Source: Tetracentron sinense
Lineage: Eukaryota; Streptophyta; Magnoliopsida; Trochodendrales; Trochodendraceae
Direction: 5' to 3'
NCBI GenBank assembly: GCA_015143295.1
Contig: CM026571.1
Location: 3,987,501 to 4,051,500, forward strand
DNA length: 64,000 nucleotides
Under the pieces are notes generated by a model. That model ran no database searches and was not told the DNA's origin. It saw only the letters and a program-made list of their open reading frames with translations. How positions within the stretch are numbered: the first letter of the stretch is position 1; every line of letters starts with the position of its first letter. The translations under genes and the position numbers were made by a program. This document shows positions 1-12,089 of this stretch, piece after piece.

Positions 1-190
1 TCTAGAATTATTGACCTAATACCGCGACCTCCAATCGATCGGTGGTTTTAGTTTGATCGATCAATTTGCTTTAGAACAAAATTCCGTCAACTCTGTCGAC
101 TTCTGATCGATCGGACTGAGGCCACCGTTTGATTGGAATAGTTCTGGAAAACCTCCTTGAACCCTGTACTATCTCGCTCGATCAGTGGTT
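1..190. other. Unassigned sequence, window edge
   Basis: No gene is visible. The stretch holds several copies of GATCGATC-type self-complementary words (near 36, 57 and 107). It probably lies in the intron of the minus-strand gene whose exons start at 2792, or in the 5' part of the LINE that follows. Confidence 0.3.
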
Positions 191-2190
191 AGCTCCTATT
201 GAGTGGCTTGCCCTGATATTGTCAGAATTGTAAGTCAATTCCAACAAGGTGGGCCAAGGATCACGCATCTTCAGTACGCGGATGATATGCTATTATTTGT
301 GGGTGCTTCTATGGAGAAGGTGATGAAAGTTTGCTATATCCTTGGATATTTTGAGGGGGTCTTGACCCATCAATCTCTCCCAAAGCACTTTGATTAGAGT
401 AAGAGAGGCTGAGGAATGGTTTTACACAGTGTTAATCATAGGGTGCATGTTGAACACTACCCTACCAAACATTTGGGTCTTCCTTTGGGCTCCAAACCTT
501 TACCTAAGAGTATAAGTGACCCAATGATAAAGAGGGTCGAGAGAAGACTTGTGTGCTGGAAGAAGGGTTATCCCCTTGGAGGAAAGATGACGCTTGTTAG
601 GGGTGTTCTTGCGAGCCTTCTTTTTCAGTAGCCATTAGCCAAGCAACTTGAAAAGCTGCAACAAGGCTTCTTGTGGGAAAGAAGAGGGGGACAAAAAGAG
701 ATTTCACTTGGTCAAATGGGACTAGGTGTGCCAGCCCAAAGAGTGTGGAGGCTTGGGTGTTAGGAAGCTTCGTTTCATGAAAACAGCACTACTGGGAAGA
801 TAACTCTGTAGATTTAGTTCCAAGGACAAGGGCATTGTGGAGGAATGTAATTGGAGCAAAGTTTGGCACTTCCATATGTGACAAGGATCCCAAACATGTC
901 TATAGTCCATATGTGGTTGGGCCTGGAAAGTGGAAAGGGACCATGAAGGTCCATTGGAACTTTTTGGAGTAGACTGTGTTTGTAGCTGAGTGTGGGAAGA
1001 TCCGGATTTATGACCGAGAAAGACTGGTCATGTGACATGAGTGCTAGCCCCAGTCTCACAATTCAATTTTTTTCTAAAGTCTCATGGTGGTAGCAACACA
1101 TGGCATTGCTACCCCTTCAACAGGTTAAAAGGCATAAAAATCAAATAAGAGGAAGTTATGGTTTTTACAGATTCTCAAGGTAATAAGTAGATGTAGCGAC
1201 ACTTGTTGCAACCATCTTGAGACTTTAGAAATCTGAGATCGGGGATAGCATTTCTCATGCGACATATGCCCACGACTGTTCAGATTTGCCATTCCAAGGA
1301 GGCTCTAGTCAGTGACCTTTTTGAAATGAGGAATAGAGAGGTGGTGTAGGGCCCAATGTTCCATAGGAATCTCAGAGCTGGAGAACTTGATGAATTCTAA
1401 GCCTCTTAGTTAGGCTCAATGGGAAGATGGGATACACATCATTCCAAACATCGAAGATCACAAAATATGGATCAGGAACCTGAAGGGGATATTCACCACC
1501 ACGGATTTTTTACCTTTCCCTCCTAGACAAGGAGTTAAGGGGAGCTCATCAGAAAATATGATTTTTAAAAGATTCGGAAGAATCTGGCTCCTTCGAAGGT
1601 CCAAGCGTTCATATGGTCGACGAGGACAAGATTTTTACTAGTAAATAGTAATCACTTGAGACATTGAGGAATGATTATCCCGACCAGATGTCTGTTCTGA
1701 GAATCAGAGGGAGATGTAAATTTCTTGTTCCATTGCCCGAAAATATGGGTCATATGGAGCTCTATCATAATCTAAAATCTCTTTGGATTTTCCAGACAAG
1801 CTACCTCGATTTAGGGTGTCTAGATGGGGTCTTCAGTAGCAGGGGAAATACTCTGTGGAGGAGGTTTTTGTTTGTAGTTTATTGGGATTTATGGGGAGAA
1901 AGCAACAGAATCTTTGCGGTTTAATCTTCTTTGCCTAAGCTATGCTATTCTATAGGGTGGAGCCTAAGGAAATGGTCAGCCCCCTCCAAGAGTTTCCAAT
2001 GATCCATAGCTGAGTATTTCTTCACAGTTGGAATCAAGTTATTTTTGCGACTCCTAAATCTGTCCCTGGAGCTTTTTTTTTGTAATTTTGATTTTTTTAG
2101 GGGGAATAATCTCATTCCCTCCAAATCTGTACTCGTAAAATTTTCTCCTTTCATTAATTTCTCATTATTCATTGGAACAAAATAAATGGA
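190..2190 (+). mobile_element. Degraded LINE (non-LTR retrotransposon), 3' half
   Basis: The plus strand carries the 3' half of a LINE polyprotein in several broken frames. The reverse transcriptase core reads THLQYADDMLLF near 260-300, with the YADD catalytic motif intact. In another frame follows PINLSQSTLI near 370-395, then HLGLPLGS near 470-500, then VERRLVCWKKGY and GGKMTLVRGVLASL near 535-620. After an inserted MITE, a zf-RVT-like zinc finger region begins with APSKVQAFIWS near 1590-1620. The LINE-type tail WSLRKWSAPSKSF is readable near 1960-2000, and the end near 2150-2190 is A/T-rich. Several stops and frameshifts show that it is dead. It lies opposite in strand to the flanking host gene and probably in its intron. 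The exact 5' limit is unknown; the upstream RT domains are missing. Confidence 0.85.
1039..1256. mobile_element. Mutator-type MITE inside the LINE (218 bp)
   Basis: The ends are inverted repeats: GAGTGCTAGCCCC on the left and, read inward from the right, GAGAAATGCTATCCCC. The flanks ATGTGACAT (1030-1038) and ATGCGACAT (1257-1265) form a 9-bp target-site duplication with one mismatch, typical of Mutator-like elements. It interrupts the LINE, so it is younger than that insertion. It has no coding capacity. Relatives with the same GAGAAATGCTA terminus occur at 26200, 46632 and probably 13629 and 52876. Confidence 0.85.
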
Positions 2191-2791
2191 AATATAATAT
2201 TATAGAAAACAAGGGAGAAAATCACACTGCAAATAATTGTCTATGAATGCTATCTTTAACCAATGAGTCAGCAGACTCATTGGCATCTCTAAGCACGACC
2301 ATACTAAAAATCTCTAATCCTTCCCCCTTGAAAGGTCCAGTCATTCAAATTGGCTGACAGTCCAGGATCTTTAGAGGGGTCAATGGCCCAAGAAATAAAC
2401 CGAAAGGAGTCCCTTTTCACTTCAAGAGAGCCAGCAAATGTGATGAATGGTCTTCAAGCTTTTAAAATGACAATCCTTCCACTTTTAAGGAATCTTTTAC
2501 ACCCTTAGAACATGGGAAAACCTTATGAGTTCTCTGTCATCACTCGTGCAAACCAGGGATATCTTAGCATGCAGAGAACTACTGTGAATAATAGCATCCC
2601 AACTTGATTAGTAAGCTGATTAACCAAATACCCTTGAATTCTTTGCGACTAGCAATTCAATGGAACAAGTGGCAGTTTGGTGATTTACACGTGTAGAATA
2701 TATAAATAATTATTGATAAATGAGGAGTGCTTGGAATTTTTGTGCTTTTCCATGATTAAAACATCATATAAGTTTTAAAATGAGAGCTTAC

Positions 2792-4346
2792 CAGGCATGG
2801 GATGAATCCCGTTCTGTATGGGAGCCATTGGAACCTTTGGAGGTATCGGGTACATCAGATGGAACTGAAGCTCAAGTAAATAATTAAACAAGATGATCTG
2901 TTTCTTCAACTTTAGCCTTATGTAGTAGGCCCTGAAAAACTCAGCATTTTCTTCTTCCAATTTCTGCCATACTAAGTTAACGAAAAAGAAAGAAAGAGGA
3001 TTATCAGACCACAGTGCCGGCACTAAAAGGTTTTGGATGATGAATATAGTTCTTAGTACGCAACAAGATAAACTGGTTCCAAGGGTATACTTATCCCTGA
3101 TTCTCTGTTTGTGAACAAGAGAGAAGGAATACAATAAGCTATCTTTCAGTAAGAAAACAGTGAGCAGTATGAATTTCAATAGACCTTGACAACGGAAACG
3201 ATATCATATTTATCAACATATACTATCCATACATTAGTCAGTTGTAAGTATATGACCTTCTTAGCATCACATGTAAATAGTGATAATTGGCTAGAGTCAA
3301 AGATCTTTGGTCTGCGATCCATGTGCATTTAGTTCCCAAGAAAGAGGTGGCAGATGATGGCATTCCCAATGTCGGCAGTCCACATGAGCACCATTCTTGC
3401 TAGACCAGTTATTACATTATAATGACCCCATGTCATTACTCATACTCCTATCTCCAAGGACCAAGATAGAGCACTCTTGGATTGCACCAGTTCAAAAACC
3501 AAAACAGTTACCCAACTCTCACTTTCCATCCAGTTTCCTACTTTATACAGTCAGAGACTCAGAAGTCATGGCAGACTGTCCGGAAAAATGAGAAAGAGAG
3601 GCATTTGTTGATCTGACAATAAAATAATCTGATCAACATGATTATGGTGCAACATGCAATACAAGAGGTGACCTTTACCGACTAGATGACATGGGTTGAT
3701 ATTTGATAAGCATTTGCACCACGTATATGCTAACAAACTCACGCCCAGGGCCCTTAAATTGTAATAGGACCATAGCTACTCCTTTCTATCATTCCTTCAA
3801 TTAACTCATTGAATTTTTTTTAATTTAAATAACAATGAAGTTTAATAGGCAACGTAAATGTTCATGGTAAGCAACCAACAGAACTGAGTTACATACTACC
3901 AAATCTGTTACGTCACAGAAACTAACAGGAAGAGTTCTAAGTTGCCTACCCAAAGTTGTAAACCCAGGCTCTATTCTTGCACGATTCAAGAGAGTTTTTA
4001 CCACCTCATCTCTATTCATATACAACTGTAGACACCGTTCTATCAAATTCTGGACCTACAGCAACCATTTAAAATAGGAGATATCAGAGCTGGAACAGTT
4101 TAATTGAACTCCCTTTCAAAAATCAAAGTCAAGCATAAAATTATCAATATATATGAAAGAGATTGACTTACAAGTTCAATATCTTCACGTGAAACTTTCG
4201 TACTATCATTGCTTGAAATGGATATTGAACCTGAGTCTGCCACAGGAGCATCAGTAGTGTTATTCTGTTGGTCACTGTATGACTCAAGTGAAACTTGTTT
4301 TGAGGACTGTATTTCTGGTGTGCTCTGTGAATCCTGTGGTCGTTCT
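2792..4346 (-). CDS. Plant-specific TIGR01589-domain protein, partial (3 internal exons)
   Basis: Three exons on the minus strand join in frame at GT-AG sites: 4346..4172 (175 nt), 4055..3950 (106 nt) and 2971..2792 (180 nt). The first encodes a Ser/Gln-rich, disordered-looking segment ending SREDIEL. The second and third encode the conserved domain, beginning VQNLIERCLQLYMNRDEVV and continuing through VWQKLEEENAEFFRAYYIRL to a proline-rich stretch ending NGIHPMP. This matches the TIGR01589 / 'plant protein 1589 of unknown function' family as I remember it. Short Arabidopsis paralogues are reported to influence greening and photosynthetic gene expression, but the role of these longer members is not known to me. 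The last exon ends one base into a codon at a GTAAGC donor, so downstream exons (family: NNLPMGYP...) must exist. They are not in 1-2791, and the gene probably runs off the left edge. The initiating exon was not found; the 4346 exon begins in the third position of a codon. Confidence 0.87.
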
Positions 4347-5207
4347 CTACAAATTAGTGACATGCAACCAATATAAAGAAGGGACACAATTTAGAGAAAC
4401 AATTCAGAAAAAAAAGTAGTCAAACTTAATAAGGTGCATGATTACCAAGGTTTAAAGACAAGCCCAAATTGTATCTACAAGCCTAGGTCAACTAGTTTTT
4501 GTTTTCCTTGAAGACTCCTTTTCAGTTTTTCTATCTTCTCCCAATCTAACTTGTATGGTTTGAATGCTCGCAAGTATCAAAATCTCAGTATCAGAAGCCA
4601 ACTCATTCAGGGATCCATAACAACTAACAAGTTCCTTGACCAAGTCTGATATATTCACACTATGTTTTTTTTCTTTTTTTTTTTTTTTTGGGGGGGGGGT
4701 ATTCAATAATTCACACTAGTTTTGTGACTCATTTCAGTAAGAGAAAGAAACAGAGGAAGTCCAAAAAGAAGATGCCGAAATTGCTTTTTGTAAAGAAGAG
4801 TAGTTGTTGCACCTGTAAGGTCTTCATTTCAGTTCAATGAATTCTTATAGCATCTCTATGTTTAGTTTAGATATCTTCCATCGCTGGCACAGAGGTAGTC
4901 CGATTCACCAAGGTTACAATGCTTGCAAGTCCATTCTTATATTGCCCAAAGGTTTGAGCTATTTTTCACCTGGAAGAAATAAAATTTAGGAATCCATACG
5001 GGACCTTGGGAAGAGGGTTACTTGTACTGCAATGTAGAAGCTCCCACAGACTCTGACAACCAAATCCATTGTCAAATATAACAATTAAGAAAGAAAAGCT
5101 ATTTTAGCAGTAAACTAATCTCTAAATATTAGGTATTAAGATTAGAATATTCTACTATCCTATGAGAAACCATAACTTCTTTGTCCTTCTCAAATCCTCG
5201 CAGCTCA

Positions 5208-5334
5208 TGTTCTCCTTTTGGTGATTGCTTGGAAGCAACTAATGTTTATCCATTGAATGCAAATCCAAAGGTGTTCTCCTTTTGGTGATTGCTTGGAAGC
5301 AACTAATGTTATCCATTGTATGCAAATCCAAAGG
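5208..5334. repeat. Tandem duplication, 64 bp x 2
   Basis: The unit starting TGTTCTCCTTTTGGTGATTG occurs at 5208-5271 and again at 5272-5334. The copies differ by one deleted T and one substitution, so the duplication is recent. It is not part of a recognised gene. Confidence 0.9.
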
Positions 5335-7620
5335 TGGGTAGAAGTGGTTCATATGGCCATCAGGGATAAGATATATTCACTTTGACCATTATGGAGGTGG
5401 GGCACGGACAAGTGCATAGATTTACTTGAGTCTGTCCTGATTGTGATGCCACTGATGCGTGAAGGGATAAATTTATGGTATCAAGCCCATTGTCACGTAT
5501 ACATATAAAATTAATCTAGCAACAGTCTTCTTAGAATCAGTTATAGACGCTACTCCAGGCAATGGAGATGGAGCCAGTTGATTCACTAAAATATGGGGTT
5601 GAAAACTGCAAAATGAAGGAGTTGTCCAGGACTAGGAGCTTCATTTATGTTGGGTAGCTCATGGAACTAAGATGAAAATTTTATTTTCCAAGTCACATGC
5701 TTTATCCAGGATCAAGTGAGATGAGGTTGATTGTACTGCAGTGTAATATGTACTACAATCCATTACATTGGGTTGCAAATATCTCTAATGTTTCCAACAA
5801 TCTCTGATATTAGCTGGGATGCTATAATTAACAATAATAACCCAAGAAAACTCTTTCTAACAGTTTGTGATTTAAAATTTCTTGGGAAGTTAGATATCTC
5901 ATACGTAATTGATTTCATTATTTTCTTACATAGTGTCGCAAGTTTTTGCAATCTAATTTAATCATCACATCTATTAGTATTCTTATTAATACTGTGACCA
6001 TCTTGTCAACATCATTATTCATTGGTATTATTATTCGAAAAGGAGTCATGGTTATCTTTATTTACTCATTTTATCTAAACAGGGAAAAAAACAATTAAAA
6101 ACTGAGTTCATCTTTATACTATCTCCAGCATCTTTGGCATCATCATTTGGACCACTATTCAAATAGACAGTAACCAGTGTTCTCTGTTGGACTTTGTCTC
6201 TGTCCATCTTCTCATTTTCTTCTAAAAATACACGTAGAAGTTGTATATAATATATAATGAAATTGTCAAAAAGAGTTTTTCAACCAGCTGACTGCCAGGG
6301 TTATTTATGGATTGCAACATAGCCTTCCCACCATGGAACAGCCAAAAGTAACCATAGCAGAAATATTTCATAGTCAAGAGCAATTCAGTTCCAGTCTATA
6401 ACACCATATAAGATTTAGAATTATAGATAAACTGGCATTATATACAGAACCACAAAATTAACACCAATAGTAGAATTTAGACTGCACATTCAGTCATTAG
6501 ACAATTCTCAATTATTTCTCTCTCCTCGAGTTGTAGAATGTTTAGATGCCTTAGGATCTACATTAGCATCATCAAGATAGCTCTCTTTATTGTGAAAGCT
6601 TACTGTTGACATGTAATATATGTTGATCAGCTCTTCAAGACCTAACAAAGTCCATCAGATAAGCTTTACCAGCGTATATGATAGAGCATTTCTTGGGAGA
6701 TTTTTAAATATTTTTGGGTGTATTTCTTGCCTAAATCTCGGCGATGATTAAAATAATAATTAAAATTACAAAAAAAATAGTAATAAATATCACCAATTTA
6801 TAAATTCATCAATCCAACAATATTGTGTATTTTTGGCGATATTTTTTAAATATTTCTCATGAGACTTTTAAAATATCGTGATAAAAACAAAGTTTTAAAC
6901 TTTAAATGTTTTTCCCGATATTTCTCACGAGGAATTAGGTACTTCTCAGGAGATTTGTAACAATGAGCATTAGAAGACACCATGTAGAAAACACTTGGAA
7001 CACAGGAATAGATTCCAAAAGACACGTATAGAATCATTCAAACACTCATATATCAACGAACACTATAATAAGGAGAATCAGTTATTCTCCTTGACCAAAC
7101 ATAGAAACCCCAATGAAAAGAACACCCCCCATATTCCACCAAGATTCTCCAGTGTCATCACCTTGAGACAAAATGATTTAATGAAGCAACAGGGAAAAAA
7201 ATTCCTTTAGACTTTAGTGCGCAGCCTGTAAACTGGAAGATTCAGTATGTGTTAACAAAACTAAATGAACTGCCCAACAACAGATTAGTCTTAAATCTTA
7301 ATGCAAATACAGCAAGTGGCAACAGAGCGACCAAGATGGAATATACAAAGATAGATAATCCAGCTAATAGTTGTAAAAATGCAAATCGAATCTTGTTTTC
7401 AGATACATGAAACACAAATGCAACATAGAAACTGAATAGTGGATCATAATCTATCCTGACTAATGCCAATACAACAAGTGGCTAATGTGACAAAAAGAAT
7501 TTTTTTTTTTTTTTAAAGGATCAATATTACAAACGGTATTAATTCCAATAATATTTATGTGGACAGATATGAAATAACATATATCTGAATGTTCTAAAGC
7601 ACAAAATGAATAATAGAACT

Positions 7621-7817
7621 TAATCTGCACTCCAATAATTCAGGTACTAAAGTGGAAAAATACACCTAATTTTAATGAGCAGATCTTCACTCGCATGTTA
7701 GTGCATGATTAGCATAACTAATCTGCACTCAAATAATTCGAGTACTAAAGTGGAAAACATACACCTAATTATAATGAGCAGATCTTCATTCGCATGTTAG
7801 TGCATGATTAGCATAAC
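7621..7817. repeat. Tandem duplication, about 98 bp x 2
   Basis: The copies run 7621-7718 and 7719-7817. Both start TAATCTGCACTC and end GTGCATGATTAGCATAAC. Only a handful of substitutions and single-base indels separate them. Confidence 0.9.
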
Positions 7818-8700
7818 TAATAGCAAATATAGATGCAGAAGAACAGAAAATGGACAGCATACAAAGAATTGGGAGAGCATGTTATAGCCTGTTAAATAAA
7901 TAAAAATAGTAATTTTTATAAATAAAAAAAATTCTTAATTTAGCATATTCAAGCTTTTGAGAACTCCAACAACAGTAATAACCCTGAAACACCCACGCAA
8001 CAGTTAGAATTCACTAATTCCACGCATTCTACGTGCTCCTAACATCAGAAACAACCTTGCATGTTCGAAGGAGATTGTTGAAATTTCCTAGAACTAATAT
8101 AAAAAAGGAAAGGAAAATATCTAACTAAAACTCCTTCAAAGGGTCTCGAACATCTCAGATGATTGGAAATTAAAGTAGAAAAACATGCAAAACAAGATCT
8201 GGCGAACATTTACCATCACCAAAGTTCTGAAATCTCCATGACACCGAAAAAAACACCTCCTGTCGACGAATTTATAAACCCTAACTCTTCAGAGCTTACA
8301 ATTAGATAAACACGGAATAGAAATCAAGCTCTTAAATATGAACTCCACGAATTCAGGGAAAAAAAAAGAAGAGGAAAGGCAAATGGAAAAACAATGAGAA
8401 TGCATGAAATTGTAAGTTCAGCTACTATTCTATATTTCTATACTTTCAGAGCTATTTCTAACTGAATCTGACGATATTTGCACCAAAATAAACCGCAGAA
8501 CACGAGGAGCCCGGATTTACAGTAATGGAAGCTCAGATTAGTAGCGAAATTTCTGGATCAGTGAGTGAAGTTCTTTCGAGATCTTGGAGGCTTTCTGAGC
8601 AGAAACTGCTGCAAGCTTTTCTGTAACGTCATTGAAAGCCAAATGGAAGAGACGCTGAATAGGAAGAAAAAAATCTCACCAAACATCTCCATTACTTTGC

Positions 8701-8707
8701 ATTTATA
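8701..8707 (-). promoter_or_regulatory. Possible TATA box of the TIGR01589-domain gene
   Basis: On the minus strand the sequence AAAATATAAATGCAAAG contains TATAAAT. About 30-40 bp downstream begins a pyrimidine-rich tract (TTTTTTTCTTCC) that would suit a plant transcription start. The link to the gene is inferred only from position and strand. The distance to the first identified coding exon is 4.35 kb. Confidence 0.3.
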
Positions 8708-8924
8708 TTTTAAAAAAAAAAAAAAAAAACTAAAAACTAATAAAGAAACATGTAATTAATCTGTATTTCTTTCTGATCTTAGAATGGAGTAAAAGAATGT
8801 AAATTTACCATTTACTTCGACGGCTTTATCGGCTTACCTACGGATTCAGCTCCACTCGGCTCAGATTTTGCCGTGTCGTGTTTTTTTTTTTTTTTCTTTT
8901 TGTTTGTTTTTGGGGTTAACTACT

Positions 8925-9389
8925 AGCTAAACTAAACACACATACATCGTACCTAAGGTTACGACAAAAGAGCCATTAGGATTCAAGAATTCTCCATTTT
9001 TTTTTGTTGAAGAGGTAATTTAAACACAAACATCATACCAAAGGTAACCGCTAGGGTGCCATAAGAGTACACCTACACAACCACCCCTAAATGGCTTAAC
9101 TTAAGAAGGGTTTGTGGTCTCTTATACACCCCTATGAAGGCTAGTACCCAACCGAGGTGAGACTATAATTATGAGAGTAAAACTCAATCGTTAAGACAAA
9201 TTCATTTTTTGGTTGAAAAGGTAATCTAAACACACAAACGTCAAACTTAAGATAACCATTAGGTTTCCATAAGGATAAATCCACATAACCACTCCAAAAA
9301 GGCCCGACTTAAGGAAGGCTTGTGGTCCCTTATACATCCTTCCTTTAGTCAGACCCTTTTGGAGTGATTAAGTGAGTTTATCCTTATGG
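8925..9389. repeat. Three diverged copies of one repeat, the last with a hairpin
   Basis: Related segments begin near 8925, 9010 and 9215. Each follows the pattern AGGTAATYTAAACACA...ATCATACC...GGTAACC...TTAGG. The second and third also share the GGCTTGTGGTC...TTATACA portion. In the third copy the arm at 9269-9311 (starting ATAAGGATAAATCCAC) is repeated inverted at 9341-9387, giving a foldback with an AAGGAAGG/CCTTCCTT inner stem. No coding potential is seen. Confidence 0.65.
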
Positions 9390-9404
9390 CGCATTGAATT
9401 TAAT

Positions 9405-9598
9405 TAATTACAAGAATTTCTATCATATTCTAATTGATATGAGAAAGTAATTGTATGTGCTCTCAGTCTATGGGCCATCAGGTCAAGAACCAACGGTATC
9501 GTTGGTTTTCAATTGGATGGCCCACAAGCCGAGGGTGCATCTGTTGTATACAATCACTTTCCATTGGTACGAATGGTTAATTCTGATTTCCAGTTCTT
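9405..9598. mobile_element. Foldback (hairpin) element
   Basis: The two halves are imperfect inverted copies around a centre near 9495. The left arm contains AGTAATTGTATGTGCTC and ATGGGCCATC. The right arm contains the complements of AGTGATTGTATACAACAG and GTGGGCCATC. Flanking the centre is AACCAACGGTATCGTTGGTT, a near-perfect palindrome. The outer limits are approximate and no target duplication was identified. A hAT element is inserted just to its right. Confidence 0.65.
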
Positions 9599-9606
9599 AT
9601 TAAGAA

Positions 9607-9837
9607 CAGGGCCGGCCCATTCATTAAGCCATCAAAGCCTTTGCTTTAGCCCCATTAAGAAAAATAAACAATATTAAAAAGGCCCCATTTTGAATATTAA
9701 AAAAAAAAAAGGCCCATTTAGAATATTAAAAATGCCCCATTTATAGTTAATTTTTTTTAATAGTATTAAAAAAAAAAAAAAAAACCCCCCATTTAAAATT
9801 TTTGCTTTAAGCCTCCAAATGGTTTGGACCAGCCCTG
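9607..9837. mobile_element. Non-autonomous hAT element, 231 bp
   Basis: It starts CAGGGCCGGCCCA and ends TGGACCAGCCCTG, which are inverted repeats of the common plant hAT type CAGGGCCGGCC. It is flanked by a perfect 8-bp target duplication, ATTAAGAA, at 9599-9606 and 9838-9845. The interior is A-rich and non-coding. Confidence 0.93.
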
Positions 9838-9859
9838 ATTAAGAATTATCCACTGGAGA

Positions 9860-10663
9860 TAGGTCTACACTCAAGTCAAGCTTTTATTTGAGTTCAAACC
9901 AAGATAAGCACAAGTCAAACCCTATTTGAATCGGCTTTGCTTGAAACTCAACTCGTTTAAGGCTCAATTGGCTCAACATATTTTTCTTATATCTACACAA
10001 TAATTTTTTCTAATGTTATTTATATTAATACAAAATAATAATTTTAACTCTATTTATCACATATTGTTGTAATAACTGAATTTAAAATAAATAAATTTAA
10101 GAAATAATAACAAAAAATTAAGAAGTTAAAAAGTAGAAACTCTAATCTAATAACTCTCTTGCCTCTACTCTTTGGATTGGAGGACTAACCCAAAGTCTTA
10201 TTTTCATATTGAGGAGTGCTATCCCTAGTCACATTTACTCCAGAAGTTTCCATAGAAGCAAGGTAAGGCATATCACATGGACATGTTTGATATTTTAACA
10301 CATTAAAAAAATAAAAACCAAAAGATTTTTGACATTTGTAGCCACCAAGTTACGTCTGTGAAAGATTTGTGACTGGACTAGCAAAATTCTTTCGTGTATG
10401 ATTGTATTAATTTATTGTAGTTTTTTGTATTATAATTTATTAATAAACACATTTATTAAAATTACATAAAAAAATAAATAAAATAATTTCGTGAATTAAG
10501 CTTAACCCAACCCAAGCTCAACTCGACTTGAATATAGTTCGAGCTCAAGCTTGACTAAGCTTATTCAAGCCAAGCTCAAGCCTAAACATTCGAGCTCGAA
10601 TCAAGCTCAAGCCAAGCTCAAACTTAGCCAAGTTTGACTCAGCTTGGCTCTAATACACCCCTA
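9860..10663. mobile_element. hAT-type non-autonomous element, copy 1 of a dispersed family
   Basis: The ends are TAGGTCTACACTCAAGTCAA on the left and, inward from the right, TAGGGGTGTATTAGAGC. The subterminal parts are dense in AAGCTTGG, GAGCTCGA and CAAGCTCAAG words, and the middle is very A+T-rich. The same structure occurs in inverted orientation at 14410..15108, where an exact 8-bp duplication defines the family. No matching duplication is left around this copy. It has no coding capacity. Confidence 0.7.
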
Positions 10664-11660
10664 ATTTTAACCCACTTATGAGGAAAATTTGGTACACCCA
10701 AGTCCAAGAACTATTGGATGGATCAACTTAGTTTAGAGAGGGGGTCCTTGTTAAAGTACTTGTAGTCTTGGACTATGTGGATAACTAAGTTAAAGTACTC
10801 TGCTTCACAACGTTGAGTGTTGAGCGGAGCTCCCCTTTTTACATCATCACAGTGGTAATCTGGTAATCATGGTGTGTTGCAAAATTTCCCTAGCCTTTTT
10901 TTAATAATTACAAATGTGTCACGACCATAGTGTAGAAAGGAGAGTTGCCGCTCCATCTCAAAATTAATCTTTAAAAAAGATGCGAATCTGATAGGCATAT
11001 CTCACTCCAATGAAAGAATCTATGAAAATAACAAGAATCCAATAGTGTGGTGGGATCTACCTCCCAACATATGGTCCACATCTATATAGATCGTCCACCC
11101 TAAAACTTTTTGACACGAGATCCTCTCTAGTTGGTGATTGCCAGCACCCATTCCTAAAGCATCACACACATGAGAGCATGTCAATCAAGGCATTAGTTTG
11201 CATGCACACACCTTGGTAGGCATACACTCATGTATGTGGCGCCTTCAGACTGGTGTTGGTGTTGGTGTCTCCTCGCACTAATTGGAGAAGATCCCAAGTC
11301 AAACATTTTCTATAGAAAAGCAAAGACCACCTACAACCTCTACCTCTTTCCCGAGCTTGTGTGACCTATAACCTACCTACCAATTAGGTATCAAAGAAGA
11401 GATACTCTTTTTATTACTACTAGTAAAGATGCATGTGCTTTGCACGTATAAATTTTTCATTATTAGTGAAAAACATAATTTCTATTGTTTTTAAATCTAA
11501 TTTTAATGTATTTTCAATCAATATTACCCTCCTTATATTAAATAATTTTATGATATATTAATAATTTGATTCTCTTAAATGAATTTAACTTTAATGTTAG
11601 AAAATAGTTACTAATTCCATTCCCAATGGCAAAATCTAAGATAAACATCAGAAACTCATA
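10664..11660. other. No gene recognised
   Basis: This is non-coding sequence. A short motif, GCATGTGCTTTGCACGT near 11431, resembles a word at 36274 (GTGCATTGCACGTGCAA). Otherwise nothing is identifiable. The missing next exon of the desaturase fragment would be expected here and is absent. Confidence 0.5.
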
Positions 11661-11661
11661 C

Positions 11662-12046
11662 CTTTCCGTGGTGCCAATGAAATTTTTGCTGGTGGCCATG
11701 GTGATGCAAGTCACAAAATCCAACCACATGATGAAAATCTGCATTTACTTGCGCATTTCAAATTAGAACATTTTGATGAGAGGAGACTGGAGAGAAACTT
11801 GTACATATGATTTCTTTGTAAAAATGAATATATACATGAAAATGCAGAAAATTGATGTACCCAATAGGGAACTCCGTAGAGCTTAAGCATTTGCATGGGA
11901 CCCATAACAAAGATAATCCCCACAAGCAGCACTGCCATAGCCTTCCAATATGTCGTGGAGATGATCACATCTTTCTTCTCATTCAGTCCAAACAACTCGT
12001 TGTTGGTGTCAAAGTGAGAACCAGTCTTTCCAGGACTTCTAGTCCA
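11662..12046 (-). pseudogene. Omega-3 fatty acid desaturase fragment (FAD3/FAD7/FAD8 type)
   Basis: Two exons with conserved splice sites remain. Exon 12046..11861 (186 nt, 62 codons) reads WTRSPGKTGSHF, then KKDVIISTTYW, then FVMGPMQMLKLYGVPYW. Exon 11738..11662 begins IFIMWLDFVT and then, in a shifted frame, LHHHGHQQKFHWHHGK. The first exon has exactly the length and boundaries I know for plant omega-3 desaturases, which convert linoleate to linolenate in ER or plastid membranes. The second is 77 nt instead of the usual 81, and the missing 4 nt between DFVT and LHHHGH break the frame. None of the exons carrying the three histidine boxes (HDCGH, HRTHH, HVIHH) is present. It is a dead fragment, not a working enzyme. 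A paralogue elsewhere presumably functions. Confidence 0.88.
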
Positions 12047-12089
12047 CTGAACCCAACTCAACATCAAATACTCAAAGGCAAAATTCTGG

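Larger units (their letters stand above)
4400..8690 (-). other. Probable 5' intron and leader region of the TIGR01589-domain gene
   Basis: No convincing exon is visible in this 4.3 kb. The initiating exon of the minus-strand gene should lie here or further right, but I could not find a short ATG exon ending in the required phase. An open frame at 4706..4488 contains ISDLVKELVSCYGSLNELA but resembles nothing I recognise and starts in a poly-A/poly-C tract. The region also carries two tandem duplications (5208 and 7621). The right end, about 8500-8690, is a plausible 5' untranslated leader. Confidence 0.35.

Noticed and set aside
814-1059. Minus-strand frame as a gene
   Set aside because: It is the antisense shadow of the LINE coding region and ends at the MITE border.
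4488-4706. Minus-strand frame with ISDLVKELVSCYGSLNELA as a possible exon of the TIGR01589-domain gene
   Set aside because: No family similarity that I recognise, it starts in a homopolymer tract, and no splice site in the required phase joins it to the exon at 4346.
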